From positions 2,666,001 through 2,730,000 of the forward strand of contig NZ_CP077800.1 in assembly GCF_019112525.1 (NCBI RefSeq): a DNA stretch of 64,000 nucleotides, written 5' to 3'. Positions within the stretch are counted from its first letter, which is position 1, and each line of letters opens with the position of its first letter. The notes beneath the pieces are model-generated. The model worked only from the letters and a program-made list of their open reading frames with translations. It was not told where the DNA came from and did not search any database. Shown here in pieces: positions 32,676 through 40,721 of this stretch. This DNA comes from Modestobacter sp. L9-4. Lineage in GTDB: Bacteria > Actinomycetota > Actinomycetes > Mycobacteriales > Geodermatophilaceae. The position numbers were made by a program, and so were the translations under genes.

Positions 32676-35006
32676 TCAGCCGGGGATGCCGTCGCCGTTC
32701 AGGTCCGGCGGCGGCTGGACGCCGTCCGGGGGCGGGAGGACGGCGGGCGCGCCCGCACCGACCCCGTTGCTGACCGCGACCGAGACGACTGCGGCGGGGG
32801 CGACCTGGCTGCCGGTGCCGGGGGTGAGACCGACGAGGCTGCCGGCCGGCAGGCCGCTGTCGACGGGGGTCACGACCGGACGCAGCCCGGCCTGCTGCAG
32901 GACGGCCTGGCACTCGTCCGGCGATCCGCAGGCGGGGACGGTGACCCGGTCGCCGAGCACGTACTTGTCGTCCGCGGGCGGGAACTCCCGCGTCGGCTGG
33001 TTGGCCAGGACCGGCGTCATCGCCTCGCGCCAGATGGCGGCCGGCTTGCCACCGCCGAAGCCCCCGACGGACTCGATGCCCTTCGGGCGCAGGACCATGA
33101 CCGCCCCGGTGTACTCCGGCGTGGAGCCGACGAAGGTCACCGAGTCGTTGTGCTGCACCGTGCCGGTCTTGCCGGCGATCTGGTGCCCGGGCACCCAGGC
33201 GTCGTGGGCGGTGCCCGCGAAGCCGGGCTCGACGTCCTTGCGCATCATCTGGTTCAGGGTGTTGGCGATGCCCGGGTCGATGACCTGGCCGCAGGCGTCG
33301 CCCTTCACCAGCGGCTGCCCGTCGTCGCCGGTGGCCGGCTGACCGGCCGCGGTGGTGATCGACACGAGCGGGGTGGGTGTGCACTTCACGCCACTGGCGG
33401 CGATCGTCGAGTAGGCCGACGCCAGGTCCAGCGGGCTGACCGGCTCGGGGCTGTAGGGGAACGAGCCGGACTTGCCGTCGATCCAGGACTGCGCCGACCG
33501 CTGGTTGGGGCGGCTGAAGTCCATCCCGAGCCGCTCGGCCATGCGCACGACCGGCTCGACGCTGCCCAGCTCGTCCTCGAGCGCGAGGAAGTACGTGTTG
33601 GAGGAGCGGTACAGCGCCTCCTCCATGGTCAGCGTCGGCGGGTAGTTGTCGCCGACGTTGCCCAGTGAGTAGAACGGGCCCTTGTCGCCGCCCGCGGTGT
33701 GGAAGACCCGCGACGTGTACGGCTCGGGCGTGGTGATCACGTGGTTGGCCGGGATCCCCGCCTCGAGCGCGGCGGCCGCGACGAACATCTTGAACGTCGA
33801 GCCGGAGCCCTTGCTGGGCTGGACGCCGAAGTTCACCGACTCGCAGGTGCGGTCGGACACGTCGCAGCCGAAACGGCGGTTGACGCTCATCGCCAGCACG
33901 TGCCCGGTGCCGGGCTCGACGACGTCGAAGACGCCGATCAGGTCGTTGTCCAGGGGCACGGTGTTGGCCACCGCGGCATCACCGGACCGCTGCAGGTCCG
34001 GTCGCAGCGTGGTCTGCACCGTGTAGCCGCCCCGGGCCAGCTCGGTGTCGCTCAGGCCCAGTGCGTTGAGCTGCGTGTGCACGTAGTCGCAGAAGAACCC
34101 GCCGATGAGGGCGTTGGCGCAGCCGTCCGGGGGGCGGACGCCCTCGGCCGTCGGGATGGGGCTGGCGGAGAGGTCGGTCAGCTCCTGGTCGGTCATCGGC
34201 TGGTCGGCCGCCGGGCCGCCGCCGTGGCCGAGGTCGTGCATGCGCTGCAGCACCTGGTTGCGGCGCTTCTGCGCGGCGTCGGGGTAGAGCAGTGGGTCGT
34301 CGTCCGTCGGGCTCTGCACCAGGCCGGCCAGCACGGAGGCCTGCGGCAGGGTCAGCTCACCGGCGCCCACGCTGAAGTAGGTGCGGGCGGCGGCCTCGAT
34401 GCCGTAGGCGCCGTGCCCGAAGTAGGCGATGTTGAGGTACCGGGTGAGGATCTCGTCCTTGGAGTAGGTCTGCTCCAGGGCGAGTGCGAGCCGCGCCTCC
34501 TTGAGCTTGCGGCCGGCCGACTGCTCGGTCGCGGCCTGCGCCTCCTGGGGCGTGGACGCGGTCTGCAGCAGGGTCTGCTTCACCAGCTGCTGGGTGAGGG
34601 TCGACCCACCCTCCTCGGTCCGGCCCGCGGCCACGTTCTTGGCCAGCGCGCGCAGCGTGCCCTGGGCGTCGACGCCCTTGTGCTCGTAGAAGCGGGAGTC
34701 CTCGATGTCGACGATGGCCCGCTTCATCACCGGCGAGATCTGGTCCGCCGTCACCGGCGTCCGGTTGTTCTCGTAGAACTCGGTGATCAGGCTGCCGTCG
34801 GCGGCCAGGATCTTGGTGCTGCCGGTGGGGGTCTTGTCGGTCAGCTCGACCGGCAGGGCGTCCAGCAGCGAGGTCGAGTTGCGGGCAATCAGCCCCGCTC
34901 CACCGACGAAGGGCAGCAGGATCGCGGCGACCAGGCCGCCGGCTACGACCAGGACGACGATCAGCTTCGCCAGGGCGCCGACACGGGAGGGGGCTGACTC
35001 GGACAT
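32676..35006 (-). CDS. Bifunctional penicillin-binding protein, class A (PonA2-like, with PASTA)
   Basis: 776 residues: membrane anchor, glycosyltransferase 51 domain (EDSRFYEHKGVD, ILTRYLNIAYFGHGAYGIE), transpeptidase domain (SxxK in GSTFKMF, SxN in SSNTYF, KTGT), and a C-terminal PASTA domain (about residues 680-745; VPACGSPDECQAVLQQAGLR) that typically senses uncross-linked peptidoglycan. Start ATG 35006; the upstream in-frame stretch is Arg/Ala/Pro-rich and not signal-like. It corresponds in domains and genomic position to mycobacterial PonA2 (Rv3682) and differs from the tandem copy mainly in its tail. Confidence 0.95.
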   Translation of the reverse strand: MSESAPSRVGALAKLIVVLVVAGGLVAAILLPFVGGAGLIARNSTSLLDALPVELTDKTPTGSTKILAADGSLITEFYENNRTPVTADQISPVMKRAIVDIEDSRFYEHKGVDAQGTLRALAKNVAAGRTEEGGSTLTQQLVKQTLLQTASTPQEAQAATEQSAGRKLKEARLALALEQTYSKDEILTRYLNIAYFGHGAYGIEAAARTYFSVGAGELTLPQASVLAGLVQSPTDDDPLLYPDAAQKRRNQVLQRMHDLGHGGGPAADQPMTDQELTDLSASPIPTAEGVRPPDGCANALIGGFFCDYVHTQLNALGLSDTELARGGYTVQTTLRPDLQRSGDAAVANTVPLDNDLIGVFDVVEPGTGHVLAMSVNRRFGCDVSDRTCESVNFGVQPSKGSGSTFKMFVAAAALEAGIPANHVITTPEPYTSRVFHTAGGDKGPFYSLGNVGDNYPPTLTMEEALYRSSNTYFLALEDELGSVEPVVRMAERLGMDFSRPNQRSAQSWIDGKSGSFPYSPEPVSPLDLASAYSTIAASGVKCTPTPLVSITTAAGQPATGDDGQPLVKGDACGQVIDPGIANTLNQMMRKDVEPGFAGTAHDAWVPGHQIAGKTGTVQHNDSVTFVGSTPEYTGAVMVLRPKGIESVGGFGGGKPAAIWREAMTPVLANQPTREFPPADDKYVLGDRVTVPACGSPDECQAVLQQAGLRPVVTPVDSGLPAGSLVGLTPGTGSQVAPAAVVSVAVSNGVGAGAPAVLPPPDGVQPPPDLNGDGIPG

Positions 35007-35014
35007 CGCCCGCC

Positions 35015-35020
35015 AACGTA
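35015..35020 (-). promoter_or_regulatory. -10 box for the PASTA-PBP gene
   Basis: TACGTT lies eight bases upstream of the ATG at 35006 and no Shine-Dalgarno is present. Confidence 0.45.
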
Positions 35021-35081
35021 CTGGCCCAGGAGGGGCACGGGCACGCGCCGACGCGTGTGCGCGTGCGCGTGGGGACGGTGG

Positions 35082-35122
35082 GGCGGGAGTGCTCACGGAC
35101 CGCCGCCGTGAGCGCCCCCGCC
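35082..35122 (-). terminator. Terminator after the desaturase gene
   Basis: Arms 35082-35098 and 35106-35122 pair at 15 of 17 positions (core GCTCACGG/CCGTGAGC) around a 7-base loop, six bases past the desaturase stop on the minus strand. Confidence 0.7.
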
Positions 35123-35127
35123 GTGCC

Positions 35128-36249
35128 TCAGTCCTTGGCGTACCGGTTGGCGCGGGCGAAGGTGCCCATGTCGTTGAACCGGACGCCGTTGGCCGCGAGC
35201 ACCGGGTGGATGTCGCGTTCCATCAGCTGCCGCACGTAGAACGGGTCGGCCACGTAGAAGTGGTGGATCGGGTGCGTGCTGCCGAAGTTGGCGCAGAACA
35301 CCTGGAACGGCGCCAGGTACCACTTGTTGAACACCTGGGTCTGCTGCAGGACGTTCCCCTGCTCGACGTCACCCTGGTAGTGCATGTTGCTGCTGATGAA
35401 GTGCAGGCAGAACCCGCGCCACACGTTCGGGCCGACCCAGACGACGGTGAGCACGGTGAGGGCGTGGAGCAGGCCGGCGGGCACCGCTGCACCCAGCCAC
35501 GACGCCACGTGCAGGCCGAGGAAGCCGTACCAGATGGTGATCGCGACCGGGGTGAGCCCGATGCTGGCCTTGAGGATGGTGCGCCGCCACAGCGCGTCCT
35601 CGGCGTCGACCGGCTTGGTGGCGACGATGCGGATCATCGCCGGCACGTAGGGGTCGAGCAGGCTGTACAGCCGCACCAGCCCCCACGGCTTGCCGTTGGT
35701 GATCGACACCTCCTCGATGTCGTCCGGCAGGCCCGAGTAGGCGTGGTGCCGCAGGTGCAGCCGGATCCGGTAGACCGGGTTGATCGTGTACGGCCGGAAC
35801 GCCCAGACCGCGTAGAGCAGCGCGTACCGCACCGCCTTGCGGCGGCGGAAGTAGAGGGCGTGGATCAGGTCGTGCTCGACCTCGTGGCCGATCGCGGCGA
35901 AGGCCGCCGACAGCAGCACCGTCACGTACCAGGGCAGGACGCCGGTCAGGTACAGCGCGCCGCTGCCCACGAAGCCGAGCAGGGCGACGGAGAACGCGGT
36001 CAGGCCCAGGGCGTCCTGGTGCCGCAGCACCGGGTGGTCGCGGCGCAGCTCCTGCGAGCGCTGCCGGATCGCGGTGGTGATCACCTTCGTGCGGGCGCGG
36101 TCGTCGGCGTCCATGCCGGTGAGGTCGACGGGGATCTCCACCGGCAGGTCCGCGGCCGCGGGCACGGTGCCGGTCCCGAACAGGCCCAGCGGGGCAGGTG
36201 CGGTGGTGGTGGTGCCGGGCGGTGCGTCGATCTCCGGCGCAGTGCTCAT
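35128..36249 (-). CDS. Membrane fatty acid desaturase
   Basis: 373 residues with hydrophobic segments and the three histidine boxes of the membrane desaturase family: GHEVEHDLIH (near residue 125), LHLRHHAYS (near 165) and THPIHHFY (near 325), which bind the di-iron centre. It introduces double bonds or hydroxyl groups into acyl chains; the substrate is not determined. ATG 36249 follows AGGGATG. It is a single-gene unit between the PonA2-like gene and the ArsA pair, the position of whiB4 in mycobacteria. A promoter with good spacing precedes it. Confidence 0.9.
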   Translation of the reverse strand: MSTAPEIDAPPGTTTTAPAPLGLFGTGTVPAAADLPVEIPVDLTGMDADDRARTKVITTAIRQRSQELRRDHPVLRHQDALGLTAFSVALLGFVGSGALYLTGVLPWYVTVLLSAAFAAIGHEVEHDLIHALYFRRRKAVRYALLYAVWAFRPYTINPVYRIRLHLRHHAYSGLPDDIEEVSITNGKPWGLVRLYSLLDPYVPAMIRIVATKPVDAEDALWRRTILKASIGLTPVAITIWYGFLGLHVASWLGAAVPAGLLHALTVLTVVWVGPNVWRGFCLHFISSNMHYQGDVEQGNVLQQTQVFNKWYLAPFQVFCANFGSTHPIHHFYVADPFYVRQLMERDIHPVLAANGVRFNDMGTFARANRYAKD

Positions 36250-36284
36250 GTACGTGTCATCCCTCCGACGGAACAGTCGGGCGG

Positions 36285-36314
36285 ACGCTAACGGTGCGTC
36301 ACGACCGCCGTCGA
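36285..36314 (-). promoter_or_regulatory. Promoter of the desaturase gene
   Basis: -10 TAGCGT (36285-36290) and -35 TCGACG (36309-36314), 18-base spacing. A GTGCGTCACG sequence next to the -10 recurs near 36369, which could be a regulator half-site. Confidence 0.45.
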
Positions 36315-36412
36315 GGACCGCCGATCGGGTGGACACGATCAGGTGACGGCGGGTGCACACCTGCACCGTGCGTCACGGCCGTCCCGCCGAGACGGCTGGA
36401 CCGAGCCTGCGG

Positions 36413-37627
36413 TCAGGCGGCCGGGGGACGGACCGGGAGTACGCGGCTGCGCGGGGTCCCGGTGCCGGTGTCGCCCTCGGCGGCGAGCAGCGCCTCGCCC
36501 ATCACCCGCAGGCCGTCGAGGTCGTGCACGTCGCCGGCGGCGGCCGGCACGGTGCGGATCGCGACCTCGGGGTGCGCGCTGCTGAACCGGTCGGCCAGCC
36601 GCTGCTCCCGGGTGGCCACGGTCATCCGCTCGGCGTGCACCCGCAGCGCCCCGGCGGCGAGCTCCGCGCCCGGGCCGCCGGCCTCGGTGACCGCCTCGGC
36701 CGCGGCCTCCGCGCGGGTGGCCGACAGCGCGATCGTGGCTGGCGGGTGGGTCCGGTTGATCACCAGCCCGGCCAGCGGCATGCCCTCGGTGGAGAGCCGG
36801 TCGACGAAGTAGGACGCCTCCCGCAGCGCGTCCGGCTCCGGGGCGGCCACCACCACGAACGCCGTCCCGGGCTGGCGGAGCAGCTGGTAGGTGGCATCGG
36901 CACGCTCGCGGAAGCCGCCGAACATCGTGTCCAGCGCGGAGACGAAGGCGGAGATGTCGTTGAGCAGCTGGCCGCCCAGGATCTTGCTGATGATGCGGCT
37001 GAAGATCGCGAAGCCCGCCCCGACCAGCCGGACGCCGGCCCGGCCGCCGGCCCGCGCGGGGGCGGTGAGCAGCCGGATCATCGTGCCGTCGAGGAAGCGG
37101 GACAGCCGGTTCGGGGCGTCCAGGAAGTCCAGCGCGGAGCGCGACGGCGGGGTGTCGACGATGACGAGGTCCCAGCGCTCGCTGGCGCGCAGCTGGCCCA
37201 GCTTCTCCATGGCCATGTACTCCTGCGTGCCCCCGAAGGAGGACGACAGCGCCTGGTAGAAGGGGTTGTCGAAGATCACTTGCGCCCGCTCGGGCGTCGC
37301 GTGCGCGGACACGACGTCGTCGAACGTCCGCTTCATGTCCAGCATCATCGCGTGCAGCTCACCGCTGGCACCGGGTGTCTCGACCAGTCGCGGCTCGTTG
37401 TCCAGCTCGACCAGGCCGAGCGACTGCGCCAGCCGGCGGGCCGGGTCGATGGTGAGGACGACGACCTCGCGGCCGGCCTCCGCGGCGGCCAGGGCGAGCG
37501 CCGCCGACGTCGTGGTCTTGCCGACGCCGCCGGAGCCGCAGCAGACGATGATCCGGGTCGCGGGGTCCGACACCAGCGCGGCGAGGTCCAGGGCCGGTGC
37601 GGGCCCGGGGCGGTGGGACGCGGTCAC
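36413..37627 (-). CDS. ArsA/Get3-like ATPase, second subunit (Rv3680/BagB-like)
   Basis: 404-residue ATPase of the ArsA/Get3 family. The P-loop reads CCGSGGVGKTTTSAA: the lysine that marks the deviant Walker A of ArsA (GKGG) is replaced by Ser, unlike the partner subunit. Switch regions: DPARRLAQSLG near residue 68 and VIVDTPPSRSALDFLD near 160. No arsenical-binding Cys cluster is obvious, so arsenite pumping is unlikely. It matches the mycobacterial Rv3679-Rv3680 pair, which forms a complex and is linked to stress and glycerol-related phenotypes. It starts within the end of the partner gene (ATG/GTG overlap), so the two are coupled. Confidence 0.88.
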   Translation of the reverse strand: MTASHRPGPAPALDLAALVSDPATRIIVCCGSGGVGKTTTSAALALAAAEAGREVVVLTIDPARRLAQSLGLVELDNEPRLVETPGASGELHAMMLDMKRTFDDVVSAHATPERAQVIFDNPFYQALSSSFGGTQEYMAMEKLGQLRASERWDLVIVDTPPSRSALDFLDAPNRLSRFLDGTMIRLLTAPARAGGRAGVRLVGAGFAIFSRIISKILGGQLLNDISAFVSALDTMFGGFRERADATYQLLRQPGTAFVVVAAPEPDALREASYFVDRLSTEGMPLAGLVINRTHPPATIALSATRAEAAAEAVTEAGGPGAELAAGALRVHAERMTVATREQRLADRFSSAHPEVAIRTVPAAAGDVHDLDGLRVMGEALLAAEGDTGTGTPRSRVLPVRPPAA

Positions 37628-38619
37628 GCGGCGACCTCCGTGTGCAGGTGGCTGCCGAGCCGGTCGGCGAGCTCGTACAGGGCGCCCAGGTCGATCGGGC
37701 CGGTGGACAGCGGCAGCTCGACCAGCGGGCGGCCGAGCGCCTCGACGTCCCCGCGCAGCGCGTCCTGGGCCTGCCAGCGGCGGGCGTGCTCGACGGCCTC
37801 GGCGACCAGGCCGTCGGCGATCGCCGCCCCGCCGGGCAGGTGGGCCGCGGTGAGCGCGGGCAGCAGGTCGGCGCCGGTCAGCTCCCCGGCGGCGGCGGAC
37901 GCCAGCGTGGCGGTGGGCAGCAGCGGCTCGGTGGCCATGTTGACGATCACCGACCCCACGGGCAGCCGCAGCGCGTCGAGCTCGGCGATCGCGTCGGCGG
38001 TCTCCTGCACGGGCATGTCCTCCAGCAGGGTGACCAGGTGCACCGCGGTCTGCGGCGACCGGAAGACGGCCATCACGCCGTCGCTCTGGCTCTTGATCGG
38101 GCCGGACCGCGCCAGCCCGGCGACCTCGCCGGTGACGTTGAGGAACCGGGAGATGCGTCCCGTCGGCGGGGCGTCGACCACGACGGCGTCGTAGACCGGG
38201 CGGCCGTCCTTGCCGCGGCGGGTCACCGCCTCCTTGATCTTGCCGGTGAGCAGCACGTCGCGCAGGCCCGGGGCGATGGCGGTGGCAAAGTCGACCGCGC
38301 CCATCTTCCGCAGCGCGTAGCCGGCCCGCTTGAGGTTGTAGAACATGTCGAGGTACTCGAGGAAGGCCGCCTCGACGTCGATCGCGAGCGCCTTGACCTC
38401 ACCGCCCCCGCGGGCGACGGCCACCCGGCGCTCCTCGTAGGGCAGCGGCGCGGTGTCGAAGAGCTGGGCGATGCCCTGGCGCCCCTCGGTCTCCACCAGC
38501 AGCACCTGCCGGCCGCCGGCGGCGAGGGACAGCGCGAGCGCCGCGGCGACCGTCGTCTTCCCGGTGCCCCCCTTGCCGGTCACGACGTGGCACCGCACGG
38601 GCATCGGCTGGGAGGTCAC
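37624..38619 (-). CDS. ArsA/Get3-like ATPase, first subunit (Rv3679/BagA-like)
   Basis: 331-residue ATPase with a complete deviant Walker A, VTGKGGTGKTTVAAAL, and the switch motif VVVDAPPTGRISRFLN near residue 155. It likely forms a hetero-complex with the following gene, whose P-loop lacks the signature Lys; a catalytically unequal pair is inferred. GTG at 38619 lies seven bases after the -10-like TACCCT (38627-38632), with no Shine-Dalgarno, so the mRNA is probably leaderless. Divergent from DUF4177 across only 62 bases. Confidence 0.88.
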   Translation of the reverse strand: MTSQPMPVRCHVVTGKGGTGKTTVAAALALSLAAGGRQVLLVETEGRQGIAQLFDTAPLPYEERRVAVARGGGEVKALAIDVEAAFLEYLDMFYNLKRAGYALRKMGAVDFATAIAPGLRDVLLTGKIKEAVTRRGKDGRPVYDAVVVDAPPTGRISRFLNVTGEVAGLARSGPIKSQSDGVMAVFRSPQTAVHLVTLLEDMPVQETADAIAELDALRLPVGSVIVNMATEPLLPTATLASAAAGELTGADLLPALTAAHLPGGAAIADGLVAEAVEHARRWQAQDALRGDVEALGRPLVELPLSTGPIDLGALYELADRLGSHLHTEVAA

Positions 38620-38626
38620 CCCCAGG

Positions 38627-38632
38627 AGGGTA
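38627..38632 (-). promoter_or_regulatory. -10 box for the ArsA-like gene pair
   Basis: TACCCT on the minus strand with seven bases to the GTG at 38619. It faces the divergent -10 box at 38670 across 37 bases, so both promoters must share upstream DNA. Confidence 0.45.
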
Positions 38633-38669
38633 CGAGCGGTCGCCGGGTCCGGCCCGCCGCAGGCTGCGC

Positions 38670-38675
38670 TAGCGT
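38670..38675 (+). promoter_or_regulatory. -10 box for DUF4177-RidA operon (leaderless)
   Basis: TAGCGT followed by six bases (CGCGGC) and the ATG at 38682; no Shine-Dalgarno. Confidence 0.5.
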
Positions 38676-38681
38676 CGCGGC

Positions 38682-38855
38682 ATGAGCGAACCGGCCCGCC
38701 GTACCTGGGAGTACGCCACCATCCCGCTGCTGATCCACAACACGAAGGCGATCCTGGACTCCTGGGGCGTCGACGGCTGGGAGCTGGTGCAGGTGCTGCC
38801 CAGCGGCGACTCCGGCACCCAGCTGGTCGCCTACCTGAAGCGCCCCACGAACTGA
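38682..38855 (+). CDS. DUF4177 small protein (Rv3678A-like)
   Basis: 57-residue protein, starting MSEPARRTWEYATIPLLI and containing DGWELVQVLP, the DUF4177 hallmark. Function unknown. The stop TGA overlaps the ATG of the RidA-like gene by one base (TGATG), so they are translationally coupled. The order ArsA pair - DUF4177 - RidA-like - Crp is the same as in mycobacteria, which strongly supports it as a real gene despite its size. Confidence 0.9.
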   Translation: MSEPARRTWEYATIPLLIHNTKAILDSWGVDGWELVQVLPSGDSGTQLVAYLKRPTN

Positions 38856-39325
38856 TGACAGCTCCCGCCCCGTCCTGGACGGCCCGGCTCGCCGAGCTCG
38901 GCGTCCGGCTGCCCCCGGTCGCCGCCCCGGTCGCCGCCTACGTGCCGGCCATCCGCACCGGCCAGCTGGTCTTCACCTCCGGGCAGCTGCCCTTCGTCGA
39001 CGGCGGCCTGCGGCGCACCGGCAAGGTCGGGGGCGCCGTCGACATCGAGGACGCCGCCGCCGACGCCAAGGTGTGCGCGCTCAACGCCCTGGCCGCGATC
39101 GACGACCTGGTCGGCCTGGACTCGATCGCCCGGGTCATCCGGGTCGTCGGCTACGTCGCCAGCGCCGAGGGCTTCAGCGGCCAGCCGCGCGTGGTCAACG
39201 GCGCCAGCGAGTTCCTCGGCCGGGTCTTCGGTGAGGCCGGGCAGCACGCCCGCTCCGCCCTCGGCGTCGCCGAGCTGCCCATGAACGCCCCCGTCGAGGT
39301 CGAGCTCACCGTCGAGCTCCGCTGA
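38855..39325 (+). CDS. RidA-like (YjgF/YER057c/UK114) protein
   Basis: 156-residue Rid-superfamily protein. The core segment FTSGQLPFVDGGL, and ARSALGVAELPMNAPVEVE near the C-terminus with the Arg that in RidA binds the imine carboxylate, are visible. RidA proteins hydrolyse reactive enamine/imine intermediates; members of this subgroup (Rv3678c-like) have no proven substrate. It is coupled to the DUF4177 gene and followed by a strong terminator. Confidence 0.88.
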   Translation: MTAPAPSWTARLAELGVRLPPVAAPVAAYVPAIRTGQLVFTSGQLPFVDGGLRRTGKVGGAVDIEDAAADAKVCALNALAAIDDLVGLDSIARVIRVVGYVASAEGFSGQPRVVNGASEFLGRVFGEAGQHARSALGVAELPMNAPVEVELTVELR

Positions 39326-39339
39326 ACCGCCGGTACGTC

Positions 39340-39388
39340 TGAACGCGAGAGGCCCAGGACCTGGTCGGTCCTGGGCCTCTCGCGTTCA
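39340..39388. terminator. Convergent terminator between RidA-like and crp-like genes
   Basis: Perfect 22-bp stem (39340-39361 with 39367-39388) around the loop TGGTC. It lies between the RidA-like stop and the convergent Crp stop and can serve both. Confidence 0.9.
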
Positions 39389-39415
39389 ACCCCCTCGCGG
39401 CAGCGAGGGGGTTGC

Positions 39416-40090
39416 TCAGCGTGCGCGGCGGCGGAGCCGCTCCTCGTCGAGGACGACGACGGACTTGCCCTGCAGCTGGATCCAGCCGCGGTGCACGAAG
39501 TCGGCCAGCGCCTTGTTCACCGTCTCGCGGGAGGCGCCCACCAGCTGGGCGAGCTCCTCCTGGGTCAGGTCGTGCTTGACGCGCAGGCCGTCGCTCTCGC
39601 GGCTGCCGAAGCGGTCGGCCATCTGCAGCAGCGCCTTGGCCACGCGGCCGGGGACGTCGGTGAAGATCAGGTCGGCCACGGAGTCGTTGGTGCGGCGCAG
39701 CCGGCGGGCCAGCACGCGCAGCAGCTGCTCACCGATCTCGGGGTGCGCGGTGATCCACGGGCGCAGCATGTGGTTGGGCATCTTCGCCAGGCGCACGTCG
39801 GTGACGGCGGTGGCGGTCGCGGTGCGCGGGCCCGGGTCGAACACCGAGAGCTCACCGAACTGGTCGGAGGGCCCCATGACGGCCAGCACGTTCTCGCGGC
39901 CGTCCGGCGCGCGCCGGGACAGCTTGATCTTGCCGGAGAGGACGACATAGAGGCTGTCGCCCGACTCGCCCTCGTTGAAGACCACCCGGCCGCGGGGGAG
40001 GGTCACCGTCTCCAGGGCGCTGGCCACGGGCTCGGCGGCCTCCTCCGACAGCCCCTGGAACAGACCGGACTGGGCAAGGACCTCGTCCAC
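39416..40090 (-). CDS. crp: Crp/Fnr-family regulator (Crp/GlxR-like)
   Basis: 224 residues, the same length as M. tuberculosis Crp. An N-terminal cyclic-nucleotide-binding beta-roll (residues about 10-115, with [18 protein letters not shown] as phosphate-binding cassette) is followed by a C-terminal helix-turn-helix ([20 protein letters not shown], about 172-191). It probably acts as a global cAMP-responsive regulator. GTG at 40090 is preferred because GAGG lies five bases upstream and the length then fits the family; the upstream extension is not conserved-looking. Located beside the RidA-like and nth genes as in mycobacteria. Confidence 0.93.
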   Translation of the reverse strand: MDEVLAQSGLFQGLSEEAAEPVASALETVTLPRGRVVFNEGESGDSLYVVLSGKIKLSRRAPDGRENVLAVMGPSDQFGELSVFDPGPRTATATAVTDVRLAKMPNHMLRPWITAHPEIGEQLLRVLARRLRRTNDSVADLIFTDVPGRVAKALLQMADRFGSRESDGLRVKHDLTQEELAQLVGASRETVNKALADFVHRGWIQLQGKSVVVLDEERLRRRAR

Positions 40091-40169
40091 GCTCACCTCT
40101 CGCAACGTCCTCACGGGTGCGATGGCGACCCGCGTCCTGTCGAGTCTAGAGCCTGTGGCCCGCCTCACC

Positions 40170-40183
40170 AGTGCACTGCGTCA
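40170..40183. promoter_or_regulatory. Possible Crp site upstream of crp
   Basis: GTGCACTGCGTCAC fits the GTG-N8-CAC core of Crp/GlxR sites and lies 80 bases upstream of the crp start, next to a possible -10 (TAGACT on the minus strand). Only the core half-sites match; the outer T/A positions do not. Confidence 0.3.
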
Positions 40184-40273
40184 CCGGACTGCCCACTCTG
40201 AGTGGCAAGCGAACATCGAGACGCGAAATGCCCGCCGGTAGGACGCCGGATGCCCGGTGGCCGCCCTGTGGGG

Positions 40274-40576
40274 TCAGGCGGAGTGACGACCGCGGTCGTC
40301 GGACTCCTCGGGTGCGCGGTCGGCGTGGTGGCGCTCGGTGAGCACCGGCCGCGGAGTGGTGCGGAGGCGGCTGCGGCGGCGGATCCGCCAGCGGGTCATC
40401 GCCCGGCGGATGCCGGAGTTGGCCAGCGTGCTGACCTCGGCGTCCGTGGCGGTGCCGAGGAAGTCCTCGACCTCGCGCTGGGAGGTCGGGCGCCGCAACG
40501 GCTCCTCGACCCGCTCCATGACGAGCAGGAAGGCGATCAGCAGGGGCGGGAACAGGATGACGATGAGGGCGACCAC
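40274..40576 (-). CDS. Small single-pass membrane protein (Rv3675 position)
   Basis: 100-residue protein: one N-terminal membrane segment (VALIVILFPPLLIAFLLVM), then a basic cytoplasmic tail with the segment REVEDFLGTATDAEV. GTG at 40576 is chosen because AGGAGG lies five bases upstream and the protein then begins with the membrane helix. It sits between crp and nth, where mycobacteria carry the membrane protein Rv3675; similarity beyond position is not certain. Function unknown. Confidence 0.75.
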   Translation of the reverse strand: MVALIVILFPPLLIAFLLVMERVEEPLRRPTSQREVEDFLGTATDAEVSTLANSGIRRAMTRWRIRRRSRLRTTPRPVLTERHHADRAPEESDDRGRHSA

Positions 40577-40709
40577 GGGCACCTCCTCGGGTAGCGCGTC
40601 CCGGGCGGTGCGGCCCGGGAGGGTCGGCGTCGTCGTGCGGGTGACAGGCGCGCGCCGGAGCGCGCACCCGCGTCGAGTATGACGGGCGGGCACCGTCGGA
40701 CCCGACGCC

Positions 40710-40715
40710 TACCCT
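40710..40715 (+). promoter_or_regulatory. -10 box for nth (leaderless)
   Basis: TACCCT, six bases (CGACGC), then the GTG at 40722; no Shine-Dalgarno. It would drive the overlapping chain nth-TlpA-NUDIX-cupredoxin-marP. Confidence 0.5.
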
Positions 40716-40721
40716 CGACGC

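Noticed and set aside
36292-36385. Direct repeat GTGCGTCACG near the desaturase promoter as a firm operator
   Set aside because: Only two copies 75 bases apart, one beyond the usual promoter region; kept only as a remark in the promoter entry.
36413-38619. Arsenic resistance operon
   Set aside because: There is no ArsB, ArsC or ArsR nearby and no Cys cluster in the ATPases; context matches the mycobacterial Rv3679-Rv3680 pair.
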